DNA of 6,681 nt from an uncultured Lachnospiraceae bacterium. Its GTDB lineage: Bacteria; Bacillota; Clostridia; Lachnospirales; Lachnospiraceae. Below the pieces are notes generated by a model that had not been told where the DNA came from, did no database searches, and was given only the letters and a program-made list of their open reading frames with translations. Position 1 is the first letter of the stretch. Each line of letters begins with the position of its first letter. The DNA lies in contig CAMNFX010000076.1 in assembly GCA_946537585.1 (NCBI GenBank), forward strand, positions 1 through 6,681. The letters are read 5' to 3'. The position numbers and the translations under genes were made by a program. Positions 1 to 6,681 of this stretch are shown one piece after another.

Positions 1-3000
1 CGGTTCAGCTGGTTGACCTCGGAGGCACCGGGATCATAGTCGATCGCGATGATATTGGACTTCGGGTATGCGGAACGCAGTTCCTTGATCACACCCTTGC
101 CTACGATATGGTTCGGCAGACAGCCGAAGGGCTGGACGCAGATAATGTTCGGGACGTCCTCATGGATCAGCTCCAGCATTTCTCCTGTCAGGAACCAGCC
201 TTCCCCGGTCTGATTGCCGAGAGAGAGGAAATCCTTTGCCATCTTTGCGGTATCCGCGATCGGAGAGGGCGGGCCGAAATGCTTCGAGCGGATGAGCTCC
301 TTTCTGGCGGTCGCACGGAACCTTTCCATACCGCTGATCGCTATATTTGAGATATTGACGACGGATCTCTTGCTTCCGAGATACTTCCATTTGAAAATGT
401 TATTGTAAAAACAGTACATCAGAAAGTCCATCAGGTCCGGCATGACGCACTCAGCGCCCTCCGCTTCGAGAAGCTCGACGATGTTGTTATTGGCGAGAGG
501 AGAGAACTTGACCAGGATCTCGCCGACAACACCGACCCTGGGCTTTTTCACATCCAGACGCGGCAGGTTGTCGAAATCCCGGATCATGGTGCGTACGATC
601 CTCCGGAATTCATTGATCTCCGGGCCGTTCTTCTGAAGATGACGGATCGCGACTTTTTTCCATTTGCTGTACAGTCCGTTTGCGCTGCCCGGTACCTTCT
701 CATAGGGGCGGGTCGCATATAAGACCCGCATCAGAACATCACCGTAAACAAGTGCCTGCATCATCTTGATAAACATAAGAGGCGTGATCTTGAATCCCGG
801 GTTGGTCTCCATTCCGTTTGCGTTGACGGAAATAACGGGGACCTGCGGCATATCCGCCTTCTCAAGAGCCCTTCGTATGAAGCCGATATAGTTGGAAGCA
901 CGGCAGCCGCCGCCGGTCTGTGACATGAAAACAGCAGTCTTATTGAGGTCATATTCGCCGGACAGCAGTGCATCCATGATCTGGCCGATGACGATCAGCG
1001 AGGGATAGCAGGCGTCATTGTTGACATATTTCAGACCTGCATCAATGGCGTTGCGGTTGTCGTTTTTCAGAACGACAACATTGTAGCCGAATTTACGCAG
1101 CGCCTGTTCCAGGAAATCAAAGTGGATCGGGGACATCTGGGGGCAGAGGATCGTATAATCCTGCTTCATTTCCTTCGTAAACAGGACCCGGCGATAGGAT
1201 GAGGACCTCTGATGGCGTACGGATTTCTTCATGCTCCGTTCGCGGATCGCGGCGATCAGGGAACGGATACGGATACGGGCAGCCCCCAGATTGTTGACCT
1301 CATCGATCTTCAGCACAGTATAGATCTTGTCTGATCCCGTCAGAATATCGTTGACCTGATCTGTTGTAACGGCATCAAGTCCGCAGCCGAAGGAATTCAG
1401 CTGAACAAGGTCGAGATCCTCTCTGGTTTTTACAAAGGTGGCCGCGCGATAGAGACGGGTATGGTACATCCACTGGTCCGTGACAATGGTAGGCCGCTCG
1501 GCATCGCTTAAATGGCTGACCGAATCCTCGGTGAGAACGGCGAATCCATAGCTGGTGATCATATCCGCGATACCATGATTGATCTCCGGATCGACATGGT
1601 AGGGGCGTCCGGCCAGAACGATTCCTCTGTGACCGGTCTTTTCCATCCAGGAAAGGACCTCTTCGCCCTTTTTCTCAGTATCCGTCTTTGCCTGAAGAAG
1701 TTCATCCCAGGCAAGAGACGCCGCACGGATGATGTCCGCCTTGCTTAAGGGAGCAATGCCGGCATCTGCTTCATGCCTGGCAAGGGAATTAGCTGTACCG
1801 TCGATCACATCCGGATGCGTACCGTCCGTACTTCTGTCAGCCTTGGATGCGCTTCGGAAAAGAGGACGAAAGGCCTTGATCAGGGATTCCGTGAGCGCTT
1901 CCTTGTCCGTAAAGGGAAGGAACGGGCACATGAAATCAATGCCGTGCTCCAGGAGGTCGACATTGTTTTTGATATTTTCCGGGTAGGAAGTAACGATCGG
2001 GCAGTTGTAGTGATTGCCCGCATTCGGGCTTTCGTTCCTTTCATAGGGAACGCAGGGATAGAAGATGAACTTCACACCTTCACGGATCAGCCACTCAATA
2101 TGACCGTGCGTGATCTTGGCGGGATAGCATTCCGATTCGGAAGGAATGGTCTCCATGCCGAGCTCGTAGATCTTCCTGGTGCTTTCGGGGCTTAATACAA
2201 CGCGGTATCCGAGCTCGCGGAAAAAGACTGCCCAGAACGGGAAATTCTCGTACATGTTCAGCACGCGAGGGATTCCGACAACGCCGCGTACCGCCTGTTC
2301 TTCCGAAAGGGGTTCATAGCTGAACATGCGTTCGAGCTTATAGCGGAAAAGGTTGGGAATGTCTTTGTTGGCGGCCTCACCGCCGAGCGCCTTCTCACAG
2401 CGGTTGCCGGAAATGTACCGGCGCCCGTCCGGGAATCTGTTGATCGTGAGGACACAGTTATTGACACATCTTCCGCAGCGTCCCATGGAGGTAGTAAAGC
2501 TGAAATCGATGATCTCATCGATCGAAAGCATGGTGCTTACCGGATCCTCGCCGGCCTGTCTGCGGTAGTTGAAGCGCTCCCTTGCGATCAGCGCGGCACC
2601 GAAAGCGCCCATAATGCCGGCAATGTCCGGACGGATGGCTTCACAGTCCGCGATCTTCTCAAAGGCACGCAGCACGCCGTCATTATAAAAGGTGCCGCCC
2701 TGAACAACGATATGCTTTCCGAGGTCCCTCGCGTCACTGATCTTGATTACTTTATACAGCGCGTTTTTGATGACCGAATAAGCGAGACCTGCAGAAATAT
2801 CCGCAACTGTTGCGCCTTCCTTCTGTGCCTGCTTCACATTGGAATTCATGAAAACGGTACAGCGGGTCCCGAGATCTGTCGGGCTCTTGGCATAGAGCGC
2901 TTCCTTTGCAAAATCGATCACGGAATATCCCAGGGATTTCGCAAACGACTCGATGAACGAACCGCAGCCGGAGGAGCAGGCTTCATTCAGCTGAACGGAA

Positions 3001-4343
3001 TCCACGGTATGATCCTTGATCCTTATGCATTTCATATCCTGTCCGCCGATATCGATGATGCAGTCTACATCAGGATCGAAGAAAGCGGCAGCCTTGTAAT
3101 GGGCGATCGTTTCCACTTCGCCTTCATCGAGCTTGAATGCAGCCTTGATCAGCTGCTCGCCGTATCCGGTGGAGCAGGCGTAAACGATCCGTGCGCCGGA
3201 GGGCAGAAGCTCTCTGATCTCCCGGAAGCTGCGGATGGCGGTGTCAAGAGGCGAACCGTTATTGTTGGAATAAAACTTGTAAAGAAGAGAGCCGTCCTCA
3301 CCGATCAGGGCCAGCTTGGTCGTGGTGGAGCCGGCATCAATGCCGAGATACACATTGCCGCTGTAGGATGAAAGAGGCGCGGTTTTAACATCTCTTTCGG
3401 CATGACGGTCAAGAAAGTCCCGATATGCGGCTTCGTCTTCAAACAGCGGATCCAGACGCTTGATCTCCGTCTGCATATCCACGTGGTCCCGAAGACGCTT
3501 CTCAAGCGCGGAGATCTCCACGGGCTCCACATGCTCGGTAGCTTTGTTGAGACTTTTTAGTCCCGGTGCGGGAATGGCAAACGCGGCTCCGGTAGCCGCA
3601 TATAAATGACTGTCTTCGGGCGCGATGACATGCTCATCGTCAAGATTCAGCGTCCGGATAAAAGCCTTTCTCAATTCAGGCAGAAAGTGAAGCGGGCCTC
3701 CAAGGAAGGCAACGTGTCCGCGGATCGGCTTGCCGCATGCGAGTCCGCTGATGGTCTGATTGACAACAGCCTGAAAAATGGAAGCGGAGAGGTCTTCCCT
3801 TGTGGCGCCGTCATTGATCAGCGGCTGGATATCCGATTTGGCAAATACGCCGCAGCGGGCTGCAATGGGATAGATCGCCTTGTAGCCCGCGGCATAGGTG
3901 TTCAGTCCTGCCGCATCCGTCTGAAGCAGCGCCGCCATCTGGTCAATAAAGGAGCCTGTGCCGCCGGCGCAGATGCCGTTCATGCGCTGGTCGATGCCGT
4001 TCGTGAAGTAAATGATCTTGGCATCCTCACCGCCAAGCTCGATCGCAACATCACATTCGGGAGAGCGGTAGCTCAAAACACTTGATACTGCTACGACCTC
4101 CTGTACAAAAGGAAGGCCGAGCGCCTTTGAAAGAGCCAGTCCGCCGGAGCCTGTGATGGCAGCGCGAAGGGAGATCTCGCCAAGGGCATCCTGCGCTTCC
4201 TTCAGAAGGTCCGCAAGCGTTTCCTGAATATTGGCAAAATGTCTCCGGTAATCGGAGTACAGAACCTCATTATTTTCATTTATGATCGCGACCTTGACGG
4301 TCGTGGATCCGATATCGATTCCTAATCTGTAATCTTTGTTCAT
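1..4343 (-). CDS. Giant acyl-CoA dehydratase activase-related protein (two ASKHA ATPase modules + DUF2229/HgdB-like region), C-terminus cut by window edge
   Basis: The frame runs from an ATG at 4343 to the left edge without a stop: 1447 complete codons. Residues about 5-258 form a first BadF/HgdC-type ATPase module (phosphate loop [11 protein letters not shown] at 7-17, IELGGEDAK, Cys125 in CAGGTG, Cys164 in RCGVFAKSD). Residues about 331-590 repeat the module ([11 protein letters not shown] at 333-343, DIGGQDMK, Cys456, Cys460, Cys495). In HgdC-like activators the two equivalent cysteines hold a [4Fe-4S] cluster at the dimer interface, and ATP hydrolysis drives electron transfer to a 2-hydroxyacyl-CoA dehydratase. 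A Cys623-Cys626-Cys630-Cys649 cluster follows, then DUF2229 (GIPRVLN from 690, Cys739, Cys764), AGRPYH near 911-916, and an HgdB-like part with Cys987, Cys1067, Cys1112, Cys1147, Cys1402 and Cys1408. The family is usually about 1400-1500 residues, so little is missing. An in-frame ATG at 4361 is possible, but 4343 has AGG 9 nt upstream. It is probably a soluble cytoplasmic redox ATPase; the substrate is unknown. Family call firm, function inferred. Confidence 0.93.
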   Translation of the reverse strand, partial: MNKDYRLGIDIGSTTVKVAIINENNEVLYSDYRRHFANIQETLADLLKEAQDALGEISLRAAITGSGGLALSKALGLPFVQEVVAVSSVLSYRSPECDVAIELGGEDAKIIYFTNGIDQRMNGICAGGTGSFIDQMAALLQTDAAGLNTYAAGYKAIYPIAARCGVFAKSDIQPLINDGATREDLSASIFQAVVNQTISGLACGKPIRGHVAFLGGPLHFLPELRKAFIRTLNLDDEHVIAPEDSHLYAATGAAFAIPAPGLKSLNKATEHVEPVEISALEKRLRDHVDMQTEIKRLDPLFEDEAAYRDFLDRHAERDVKTAPLSSYSGNVYLGIDAGSTTTKLALIGEDGSLLYKFYSNNNGSPLDTAIRSFREIRELLPSGARIVYACSTGYGEQLIKAAFKLDEGEVETIAHYKAAAFFDPDVDCIIDIGGQDMKCIRIKDHTVDSVQLNEACSSGCGSFIESFAKSLGYSVIDFAKEALYAKSPTDLGTRCTVFMNSNVKQAQKEGATVADISAGLAYSVIKNALYKVIKISDARDLGKHIVVQGGTFYNDGVLRAFEKIADCEAIRPDIAGIMGAFGAALIARERFNYRRQAGEDPVSTMLSIDEIIDFSFTTSMGRCGRCVNNCVLTINRFPDGRRYISGNRCEKALGGEAANKDIPNLFRYKLERMFSYEPLSEEQAVRGVVGIPRVLNMYENFPFWAVFFRELGYRVVLSPESTRKIYELGMETIPSESECYPAKITHGHIEWLIREGVKFIFYPCVPYERNESPNAGNHYNCPIVTSYPENIKNNVDLLEHGIDFMCPFLPFTDKEALTESLIKAFRPLFRSASKADRSTDGTHPDVIDGTANSLARHEADAGIAPLSKADIIRAASLAWDELLQAKTDTEKKGEEVLSWMEKTGHRGIVLAGRPYHVDPEINHGIADMITSYGFAVLTEDSVSHLSDAERPTIVTDQWMYHTRLYRAATFVKTREDLDLVQLNSFGCGLDAVTTDQVNDILTGSDKIYTVLKIDEVNNLGAARIRIRSLIAAIRERSMKKSVRHQRSSSYRRVLFTKEMKQDYTILCPQMSPIHFDFLEQALRKFGYNVVVLKNDNRNAIDAGLKYVNNDACYPSLIVIGQIMDALLSGEYDLNKTAVFMSQTGGGCRASNYIGFIRRALEKADMPQVPVISVNANGMETNPGFKITPLMFIKMMQALVYGDVLMRVLYATRPYEKVPGSANGLYSKWKKVAIRHLQKNGPEINEFRRIVRTMIRDFDNLPRLDVKKPRVGVVGEILVKFSPLANNNIVELLEAEGAECVMPDLMDFLMYCFYNNIFKWKYLGSKRSVVNISNIAISGMERFRATARKELIRSKHFGPPSPIADTAKMAKDFLSLGNQTGEGWFLTGEMLELIHEDVPNIICVQPFGCLPNHIVGKGVIKELRSAYPKSNIIAIDYDPGASEVNQLN

Positions 4344-4379
4344 TAAGCTAACCTGATTCATTATTTAAAAACAAAGCTT

Positions 4380-4404
4380 CCGCAGCCCGACCGCATTGAT
4401 GCGG
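4380..4404 (-). promoter_or_regulatory. Competing hairpins in the activase leader
   Basis: In the predicted leader of the activase mRNA, CCGCA (4404-4400) can pair with TGCGG at 4395-4391 across a TCAA loop, or with a second TGCGG at 4384-4380 that lies next to a T-rich run leading to the start codon. The inner hairpin may extend to six base pairs if the loop tightens. Two mutually exclusive partners for one arm is the arrangement seen in simple attenuators, but the stems are only 5-6 bp and no known riboswitch motif is recognised. The pairing is seen in the sequence; a regulatory role is speculative. Confidence 0.25.
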
Positions 4405-4440
4405 ACCGGCATGCAGCAAGCCTGGCCATATCAAGTGTCC

Positions 4441-4449
4441 ATTATAGCA
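4441..4449 (-). promoter_or_regulatory. Extended -10 promoter for the activase gene
   Basis: Read on the minus strand this is TGCTATAAT, a perfect TATAAT with the TG extension one base upstream. No good -35 lies at 17 bp; a TTGATA at 4477-4472 is 25 bp away, too far. An extended -10 can work without a -35. Initiation near 4434 would give a leader of about 90 nt before the start codon at 4343. Confidence 0.6.
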
Positions 4450-4586
4450 CAGAATCATTACACATTACTATTATCAAAAGGTAAAAATTGTATTAAGGAA
4501 GCGCTCAGGTCTCTGTTTCCAAAGTCATAACCGCTGCATGAGGGCGCGCCGGTTCCGCCGTAAGGAAATATAAAAAGAAGTTTTAT

Positions 4587-4609
4587 TTGACATAATCCTG
4601 TGGTATGAT
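4587..4609 (+). promoter_or_regulatory. Promoter of the rhomboid-like gene (extended -10)
   Basis: TGGTATGAT at 4601-4609 is an extended -10 (TG one base before TATGAT). A perfect TTGACA lies at 4587-4592 but only 11 bp from the -10, too close to be the paired -35 in the usual geometry. The extended -10 is therefore the best-supported core element. Initiation near 4616 would leave a leader of about 55 nt. Confidence 0.5.
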
Positions 4610-4655
4610 ATTTCCAAATCCGCTGTCCGTATCGGACCGAAAAACAGGCGAAGCA

Positions 4656-4662
4656 AGAAAGG
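4656..4662 (+). promoter_or_regulatory. Ribosome binding site of the rhomboid-like gene
   Basis: AGAAAGG sits 9 nt before the ATG at 4672. It decides the start in favour of 4672 over the internal ATG at codon 8. Confidence 0.65.
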
Positions 4663-4671
4663 TAAACAATT

Positions 4672-5400
4672 ATGAGCTCCTTTTTTTATAAAATGAAACT
4701 GAAATACCAGCGCTATGCAATACGAAATCTGGCGGTATATGTATCTGTCTGCTTTGCAGCCGGATATCTTCTGCTGAGTACTCCCGCAGGAAGCAGGATC
4801 TATATCAGTTTCCTGGCTTTTCTGCCCCGGCAGGTGCTGCACGGACAGATCTGGCGTATTCTGACCGCCATCCTTTATCCGCCTGTAACGGGAGGACTGT
4901 TCAATGCAGTTTTAGGCATTCTGATCTATTACAGCTTTGCCACGACCGTAGAGCGCACAATGGGAGAGTTTGAATACAATGTATATTTTTTCGGCAGCAT
5001 ACTGATCGGAGAGATCGGTAATCTGATCTATTACCTGCTCACCGGCAATAATGTGCCGTTCCTTCCGGTATTTACGCATTTTTCCGTGTTTATGGCTTTT
5101 TCCATCATGTATGCCGAATCGACGATCCTTCTGTTTTTCCTGCTTCCGGTCAAGGCAAAATATCTTGCGCTGATCGAAGCGGCGCTCTATGTTTTTTATT
5201 TCATTTTCGGAGACAGTATGAGCAGAGTATACGGGATCATGTACACGCGGATCTCGATCATTGCGGCATTTATTCCCGTAGTGCTGTTTTATATGGCCGT
5301 CAATAAGGGCCAGATGCACGGAGGAAACATTTTCAGCGACATCAAATACCGCATGCAGCAGAAGAAGCGGCAGAAAGAATGGCGTGATCAGTGGAAATGA
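4672..5400 (+). CDS. Rhomboid-like multi-pass membrane protein lacking the protease active site (pseudoprotease/derlin-like)
   Basis: The product has 242 residues and about six hydrophobic segments (near 19-37, 75-91, 104-123, 130-147, 151-180 broken by a PVKAKY loop, 193-210), with a short basic start and a Lys/Arg-rich, probably cytoplasmic, tail at 211-242. Rhomboid hallmarks are visible: GQIWRILTAIL at 58-68 (the conserved Trp-Arg of loop 1), VERTMGEF at 93-100 matching the family's Glu..Gly step between helices 2 and 3, and LLPVKAKYLALIEA at 157-170 matching the segment after helix 4-5. The active site is not. Where GxSG should be there is HFSV (136-139), so Ser138 lacks both glycines, and helix 6 has TRIS at 192-195 where the catalytic His is expected. 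It is therefore unlikely to be a protease; it may bind or escort membrane proteins, which is inference. It has its own promoter and stands alone between a divergent gene and a separately promoted recombinase. The fold assignment rests on motifs only. Confidence 0.82.
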   Translation: MSSFFYKMKLKYQRYAIRNLAVYVSVCFAAGYLLLSTPAGSRIYISFLAFLPRQVLHGQIWRILTAILYPPVTGGLFNAVLGILIYYSFATTVERTMGEFEYNVYFFGSILIGEIGNLIYYLLTGNNVPFLPVFTHFSVFMAFSIMYAESTILLFFLLPVKAKYLALIEAALYVFYFIFGDSMSRVYGIMYTRISIIAAFIPVVLFYMAVNKGQMHGGNIFSDIKYRMQQKKRQKEWRDQWK

Positions 5401-5403
5401 GAG

Positions 5404-5444
5404 AGCATGCCTGATGCGCCTGTATGCTGCCCGGCTTTTGTTTT
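5404..5444 (+). terminator. Weak intrinsic terminator candidate after the rhomboid-like gene
   Basis: AGCATGC (5404-5410) can pair with GTATGCT (5422-5428), 7 bp with one G-T wobble and an 11-base loop. A T-rich tract TTTTGTTTT starts at 5436, 7 bases beyond the stem. The gap and long loop make it weaker than a textbook terminator, but its position just after the stop codon fits. Confidence 0.4.
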
Positions 5445-5473
5445 GTCAATAGACAAGTAGACATAAATTGTCA
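5443..5473. promoter_or_regulatory. TTGTC/GACAA inverted-repeat cluster upstream of the recombinase
   Basis: A perfect inverted repeat TTGTCAATAGACAA (5443-5456) is followed by GACA-5-TGTC (5459-5472). A third, imperfect copy, TTGTC-AGA-GACGA, lies at 5511-5523 over the -35 box of the recombinase promoter. Repeated short dyads of one consensus in a promoter region suggest binding sites for a dimeric repressor, or arm/core-type sites for the recombinase. The repeats are seen; the role is inferred. Confidence 0.4.
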
Positions 5474-5510
5474 CGAAATTGCGCAGGTTTTTTTATGTAA
5501 AATTTAGAGC

Positions 5511-5539
5511 TTGTCAGAGACGATGATATTCTTTATAAT
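5511..5539 (+). promoter_or_regulatory. Sigma-A-type promoter of the recombinase
   Basis: TTGTCA (5511-5516), a 17-bp spacer and a perfect TATAAT (5534-5539) form a near-consensus promoter, with initiation expected near 5546 and a leader of about 48 nt. The -35 box lies inside an imperfect inverted repeat, so a bound repressor would compete with polymerase. Confidence 0.75.
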
Positions 5540-5593
5540 GTATTTTGCGCGCCTTTTCATCATCAGGCCCGCACAGGGAGTGTTCGGGGAATT

Positions 5594-6433
5594 ATGGAAG
5601 AATTATTGCAGGAATTTGATAATTACATAGGGAAAGAGCTCGGCAAATCTCACAACACCAGACTGTCTTACTGCAGAGACGTGAAGCTGCTTTTCGCATG
5701 GCTTCAGAGTCAGGGCATCAGCAAGATCGAAGACGTTACAAAAGCAGACCTTCAGGCATATACCGATCATCTTGCATCACTGCACAAGTCCAATGCAACC
5801 ATCTCGCGCTCTGTTGCATCCGCCAGACAGTTTTTCTCATTTGCAAAAATGAGAGCCTATATTTTTACCGATCCCTCCGCTGATCTGAAGGCGCCGAAGG
5901 TGATAAGAAAGGCTCCGAAGATCGCTCAGGATACGGATATCGAAAAGCTCTTAAGTGCACCGGACACCACGACGCTCAAGGGGATCCGGGATCGTGCCAT
6001 GCTCAGCCTGATGCTGTCTACCGGCATGAGAGTTTCAGAGCTGTTGAATCTTCGTGTTGCAGATGTTGATCTGAAGAAACGTATCGTGAAGATCAACGGT
6101 GTCGGAAGCAGAAACAGAACCGTGACCTACCGTAAGGATATATCATCCTATATGCAGGATTATTTTCTTATGGCACGCAGCCAGATGCTTGCCCAGGAAG
6201 ATGATGATTCGTTCTTTGTCAGCTGTCAGGGTGAAAAAATGACACGGCAGGGCTTCTGGAAGCTTCTGAAGACCTATGGAAAGGCCTGCGGGATCAAAGA
6301 GATCACACCGTATACGCTGCGTCACAGCTTCGCTGTTTACGCGCTGAAAAACGGAGAGGATATCCATTCAGTTCAGAGTGCGCTGGGCCACAGCGCCGTA
6401 TATTCGACAACGGAGTATTCCAGTCTCCTGTAA
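5594..6433 (+). CDS. XerC/XerD-like tyrosine recombinase with atypical catalytic residues
   Basis: The product has 279 residues: an N-terminal SAM-like core-binding domain (about 1-95) and a C-terminal catalytic domain (about 110-279). Compared with E. coli XerD, conserved catalytic residues are Arg146 in TGMRVSEL, Arg243 in TLRHSF, His266 in LGHS and the nucleophile Tyr275, exactly 9 residues after His266 as in XerD. Two positions deviate: the beta-hairpin Lys of GKG is Val170 (GVGSRNR), and the His of HxxR is Tyr240 (YTLR). The protein ends four residues after Tyr275, whereas XerD carries about 19 more, which normally help dock on the neighbouring protomer. Family size is about 290-300, so the tail looks trimmed, possibly by the repeat tract starting a few bases downstream. 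The ATG at 5594 follows GGGGA at 3 nt and AGGGAG at 13 nt, both poorly spaced, so translation may be weak. It should cut and rejoin DNA at short paired sites; the target and activity are unknown. Confidence 0.9.
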   Translation: MEELLQEFDNYIGKELGKSHNTRLSYCRDVKLLFAWLQSQGISKIEDVTKADLQAYTDHLASLHKSNATISRSVASARQFFSFAKMRAYIFTDPSADLKAPKVIRKAPKIAQDTDIEKLLSAPDTTTLKGIRDRAMLSLMLSTGMRVSELLNLRVADVDLKKRIVKINGVGSRNRTVTYRKDISSYMQDYFLMARSQMLAQEDDDSFFVSCQGEKMTRQGFWKLLKTYGKACGIKEITPYTLRHSFAVYALKNGEDIHSVQSALGHSAVYSTTEYSSLL

Positions 6434-6511
6434 TCTGATTATTTAAAGGGGCTGTCGTATTAGTAAATTCTAAGCGTATAAAATCCCCTTCTACGGACGT
6501 CGTCGGCCCGC

Positions 6512-6539
6512 TCAGAAAGAATGCTTCGCATTCTTTTGA
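6512..6539 (+). terminator. Strong hairpin, possible bidirectional terminator
   Basis: AAAGAATGC (6516-6524), loop TTC, GCATTCTTT (6528-6536): 9 perfect base pairs, extended by TCA/TGA with one bulged G. The A-rich left arm and T-rich right arm could end transcription in either direction, but the T run after the stem is short. It could equally be one stem of a larger RNA or repeat. Confidence 0.4.
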
Positions 6540-6560
6540 ACACGCTCGGCGCTTGCCGTC

Positions 6561-6592
6561 CCGGAGGCCCCGCCGCAAGCGGCCCTCCCCGG
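6561..6592. repeat. GC-rich bulged hairpin
   Basis: GCCGC (6572-6576), loop AA, GCGGC (6579-6583) forms the inner dyad, with GGAGG (6563-6567) pairing to CCTCC (6584-6588) outside a CCCC bulge. CCGG appears at both outer flanks. A two-base loop means the innermost pair probably opens. No coding explanation was seen. Confidence 0.4.
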
Positions 6593-6606
6593 AACAAACA
6601 GCGAGC

Positions 6607-6663
6607 GTTTTCGCTTCATTGACTTCTTTTCCGAACTTCGGTTAATCAAATCAATGCGAAAAC
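6607..6663. repeat. Imperfect long inverted repeat
   Basis: GTTTTCGC-TTC-ATTGA (6607-6622) is the reverse complement of TCAATGCGAAAAC (6651-6663) except for a 3-base TTC bulge, giving 13 paired bases around a 28-base loop that itself contains CCGAA/TTCGG. Such an arrangement could be a hairpin in RNA or paired protein sites in DNA. Confidence 0.5.
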
Positions 6664-6681
6664 ACGAGCGGGGCGCCAGGC

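Larger units (their letters stand above)
4344..4671. other. Divergent intergenic region between activase and rhomboid-like gene
   Basis: This 328-bp gap separates two genes transcribed away from each other. It holds the leader hairpins and extended -10 of the activase, an AT-rich centre (about 4440-4500), a short GC-rich patch with the palindrome GGCGCGCC (about 4543-4550), and the promoter and ribosome binding site of the plus-strand gene. No tRNA, small RNA or short gene with a convincing ribosome binding site was seen. Confidence 0.7.
6446..6681. repeat. Palindrome-rich tract after the recombinase: candidate IS/MITE end, dispersed repeat or structured RNA
   Basis: Beginning 13 bases after the recombinase stop, this tract has no credible gene but contains AAGGGG (6446-6451) opposed by CCCCTT (6485-6490), a 9-bp hairpin at 6516-6536, a bulged GC-rich hairpin at 6561-6592 and a 13-bp bulged inverted repeat with arms at 6607-6622 and 6651-6663. 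GGGGCTGTCGTATTAG at 6448-6463 resembles, from memory, terminal repeats of some insertion sequences. GC content jumps in 6485-6600 relative to the flanks. The right end is not in the window, so the type of element is unresolved. Confidence 0.45.

Noticed and set aside
1773..2195. 140-codon plus-strand open frame
   Set aside because: It is a shadow of the DUF2229 region on the minus strand; no motif and no promoter or ribosome binding site.
2712..3371. 219-codon plus-strand open frame inside the activase region
   Set aside because: It is antisense to the well-supported ATPase 2 module. Its translation shows no recognisable domain, there is no convincing ribosome binding site, and long antisense frames are common opposite such codon-biased genes.
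3606..4085. 159-codon plus-strand open frame
   Set aside because: It is antisense to ATPase module 1, including the Cys125 and Cys164 motifs, which are clearly coding on the minus strand.
4543..4550. GGCGCGCC palindrome
   Set aside because: An isolated 8-bp palindrome in a GC-rich patch, with no second copy or context to suggest a functional site.
4587..4609. TTGACA paired with TATGAT as a classical -35/-10
   Set aside because: The spacer is only 11 bp, far from the usual 16-18, so only the extended -10 is credited as the core element.
4525..4842. 105-codon minus-strand open frame overlapping the rhomboid-like gene start
   Set aside because: It overlaps the promoter, ribosome binding site and first helices of a better-supported gene, and its product looks random.
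6303..6578. 91-codon minus-strand open frame spanning the recombinase end and the repeat tract
   Set aside because: Half of it is antisense to the catalytic end of the recombinase and half is hairpin DNA, which makes a real protein unlikely. If the tract is a dispersed repeat, such frames would recur as annotation artefacts.
6446..6681. CRISPR array or tandem repeats
   Set aside because: The palindromic units differ in sequence and spacing; there is no repeated unit with regular spacers.

Overview
The window looks like chromosomal DNA of an anaerobic Bacillota/Clostridia organism, most likely a Lachnospiraceae-type gut bacterium. The reasons are the oxygen-sensitive, activase-type iron-sulfur giant protein that fills two thirds of the window, AGGAGG-type ribosome binding sites, sigma-A-like promoters in AT-rich gaps, and mid-range GC in the genes. 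This taxonomic call is inference; no rRNA or other marker gene is present.

Layout. (1) Positions 1-4343, minus strand: one very long reading frame (1447 complete codons, still open at the left edge). It encodes a fused acyl-CoA dehydratase activase-related protein: two BadF/HgdC-type ATPase (ASKHA) modules in tandem, then a cysteine-rich DUF2229/COG3580-COG3581 region resembling the HgdB-type iron-sulfur dehydratase partner. (2) Positions 4344-4671: a divergent intergenic region with an extended -10 promoter for each direction and a small competing-hairpin leader on the activase side. (3) Positions 4672-5400, plus strand: a six-helix membrane protein with the rhomboid fold signature but without the catalytic GxSG and His, i.e. 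a probable pseudoprotease or derlin-like protein. (4) Positions 5401-5593: a weak terminator candidate, a cluster of TTGTC-based inverted repeats, and a strong TTGTCA-17-TATAAT promoter. (5) Positions 5594-6433, plus strand: a tyrosine recombinase of XerC/XerD type with substitutions at two catalytic positions and a very short C-terminal tail. (6) Positions 6434-6681: no credible gene, but a densely palindromic, locally GC-rich tract. It starts with an IS-end-like sequence immediately after the recombinase stop codon and may be a dispersed repeat, an IS/MITE end, or a structured RNA.

Nothing links the three genes as a pathway: the activase is divergently transcribed, and the rhomboid-like gene and the recombinase have separate promoters. 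The most unusual content is the recombinase with its atypical active site next to inverted-repeat promoter DNA and a structured repeat, and the inactive rhomboid-like protein. The large activase fusion belongs to a known but functionally uncharacterised family. I found no clear evidence of a wholly new multi-gene system in this window.
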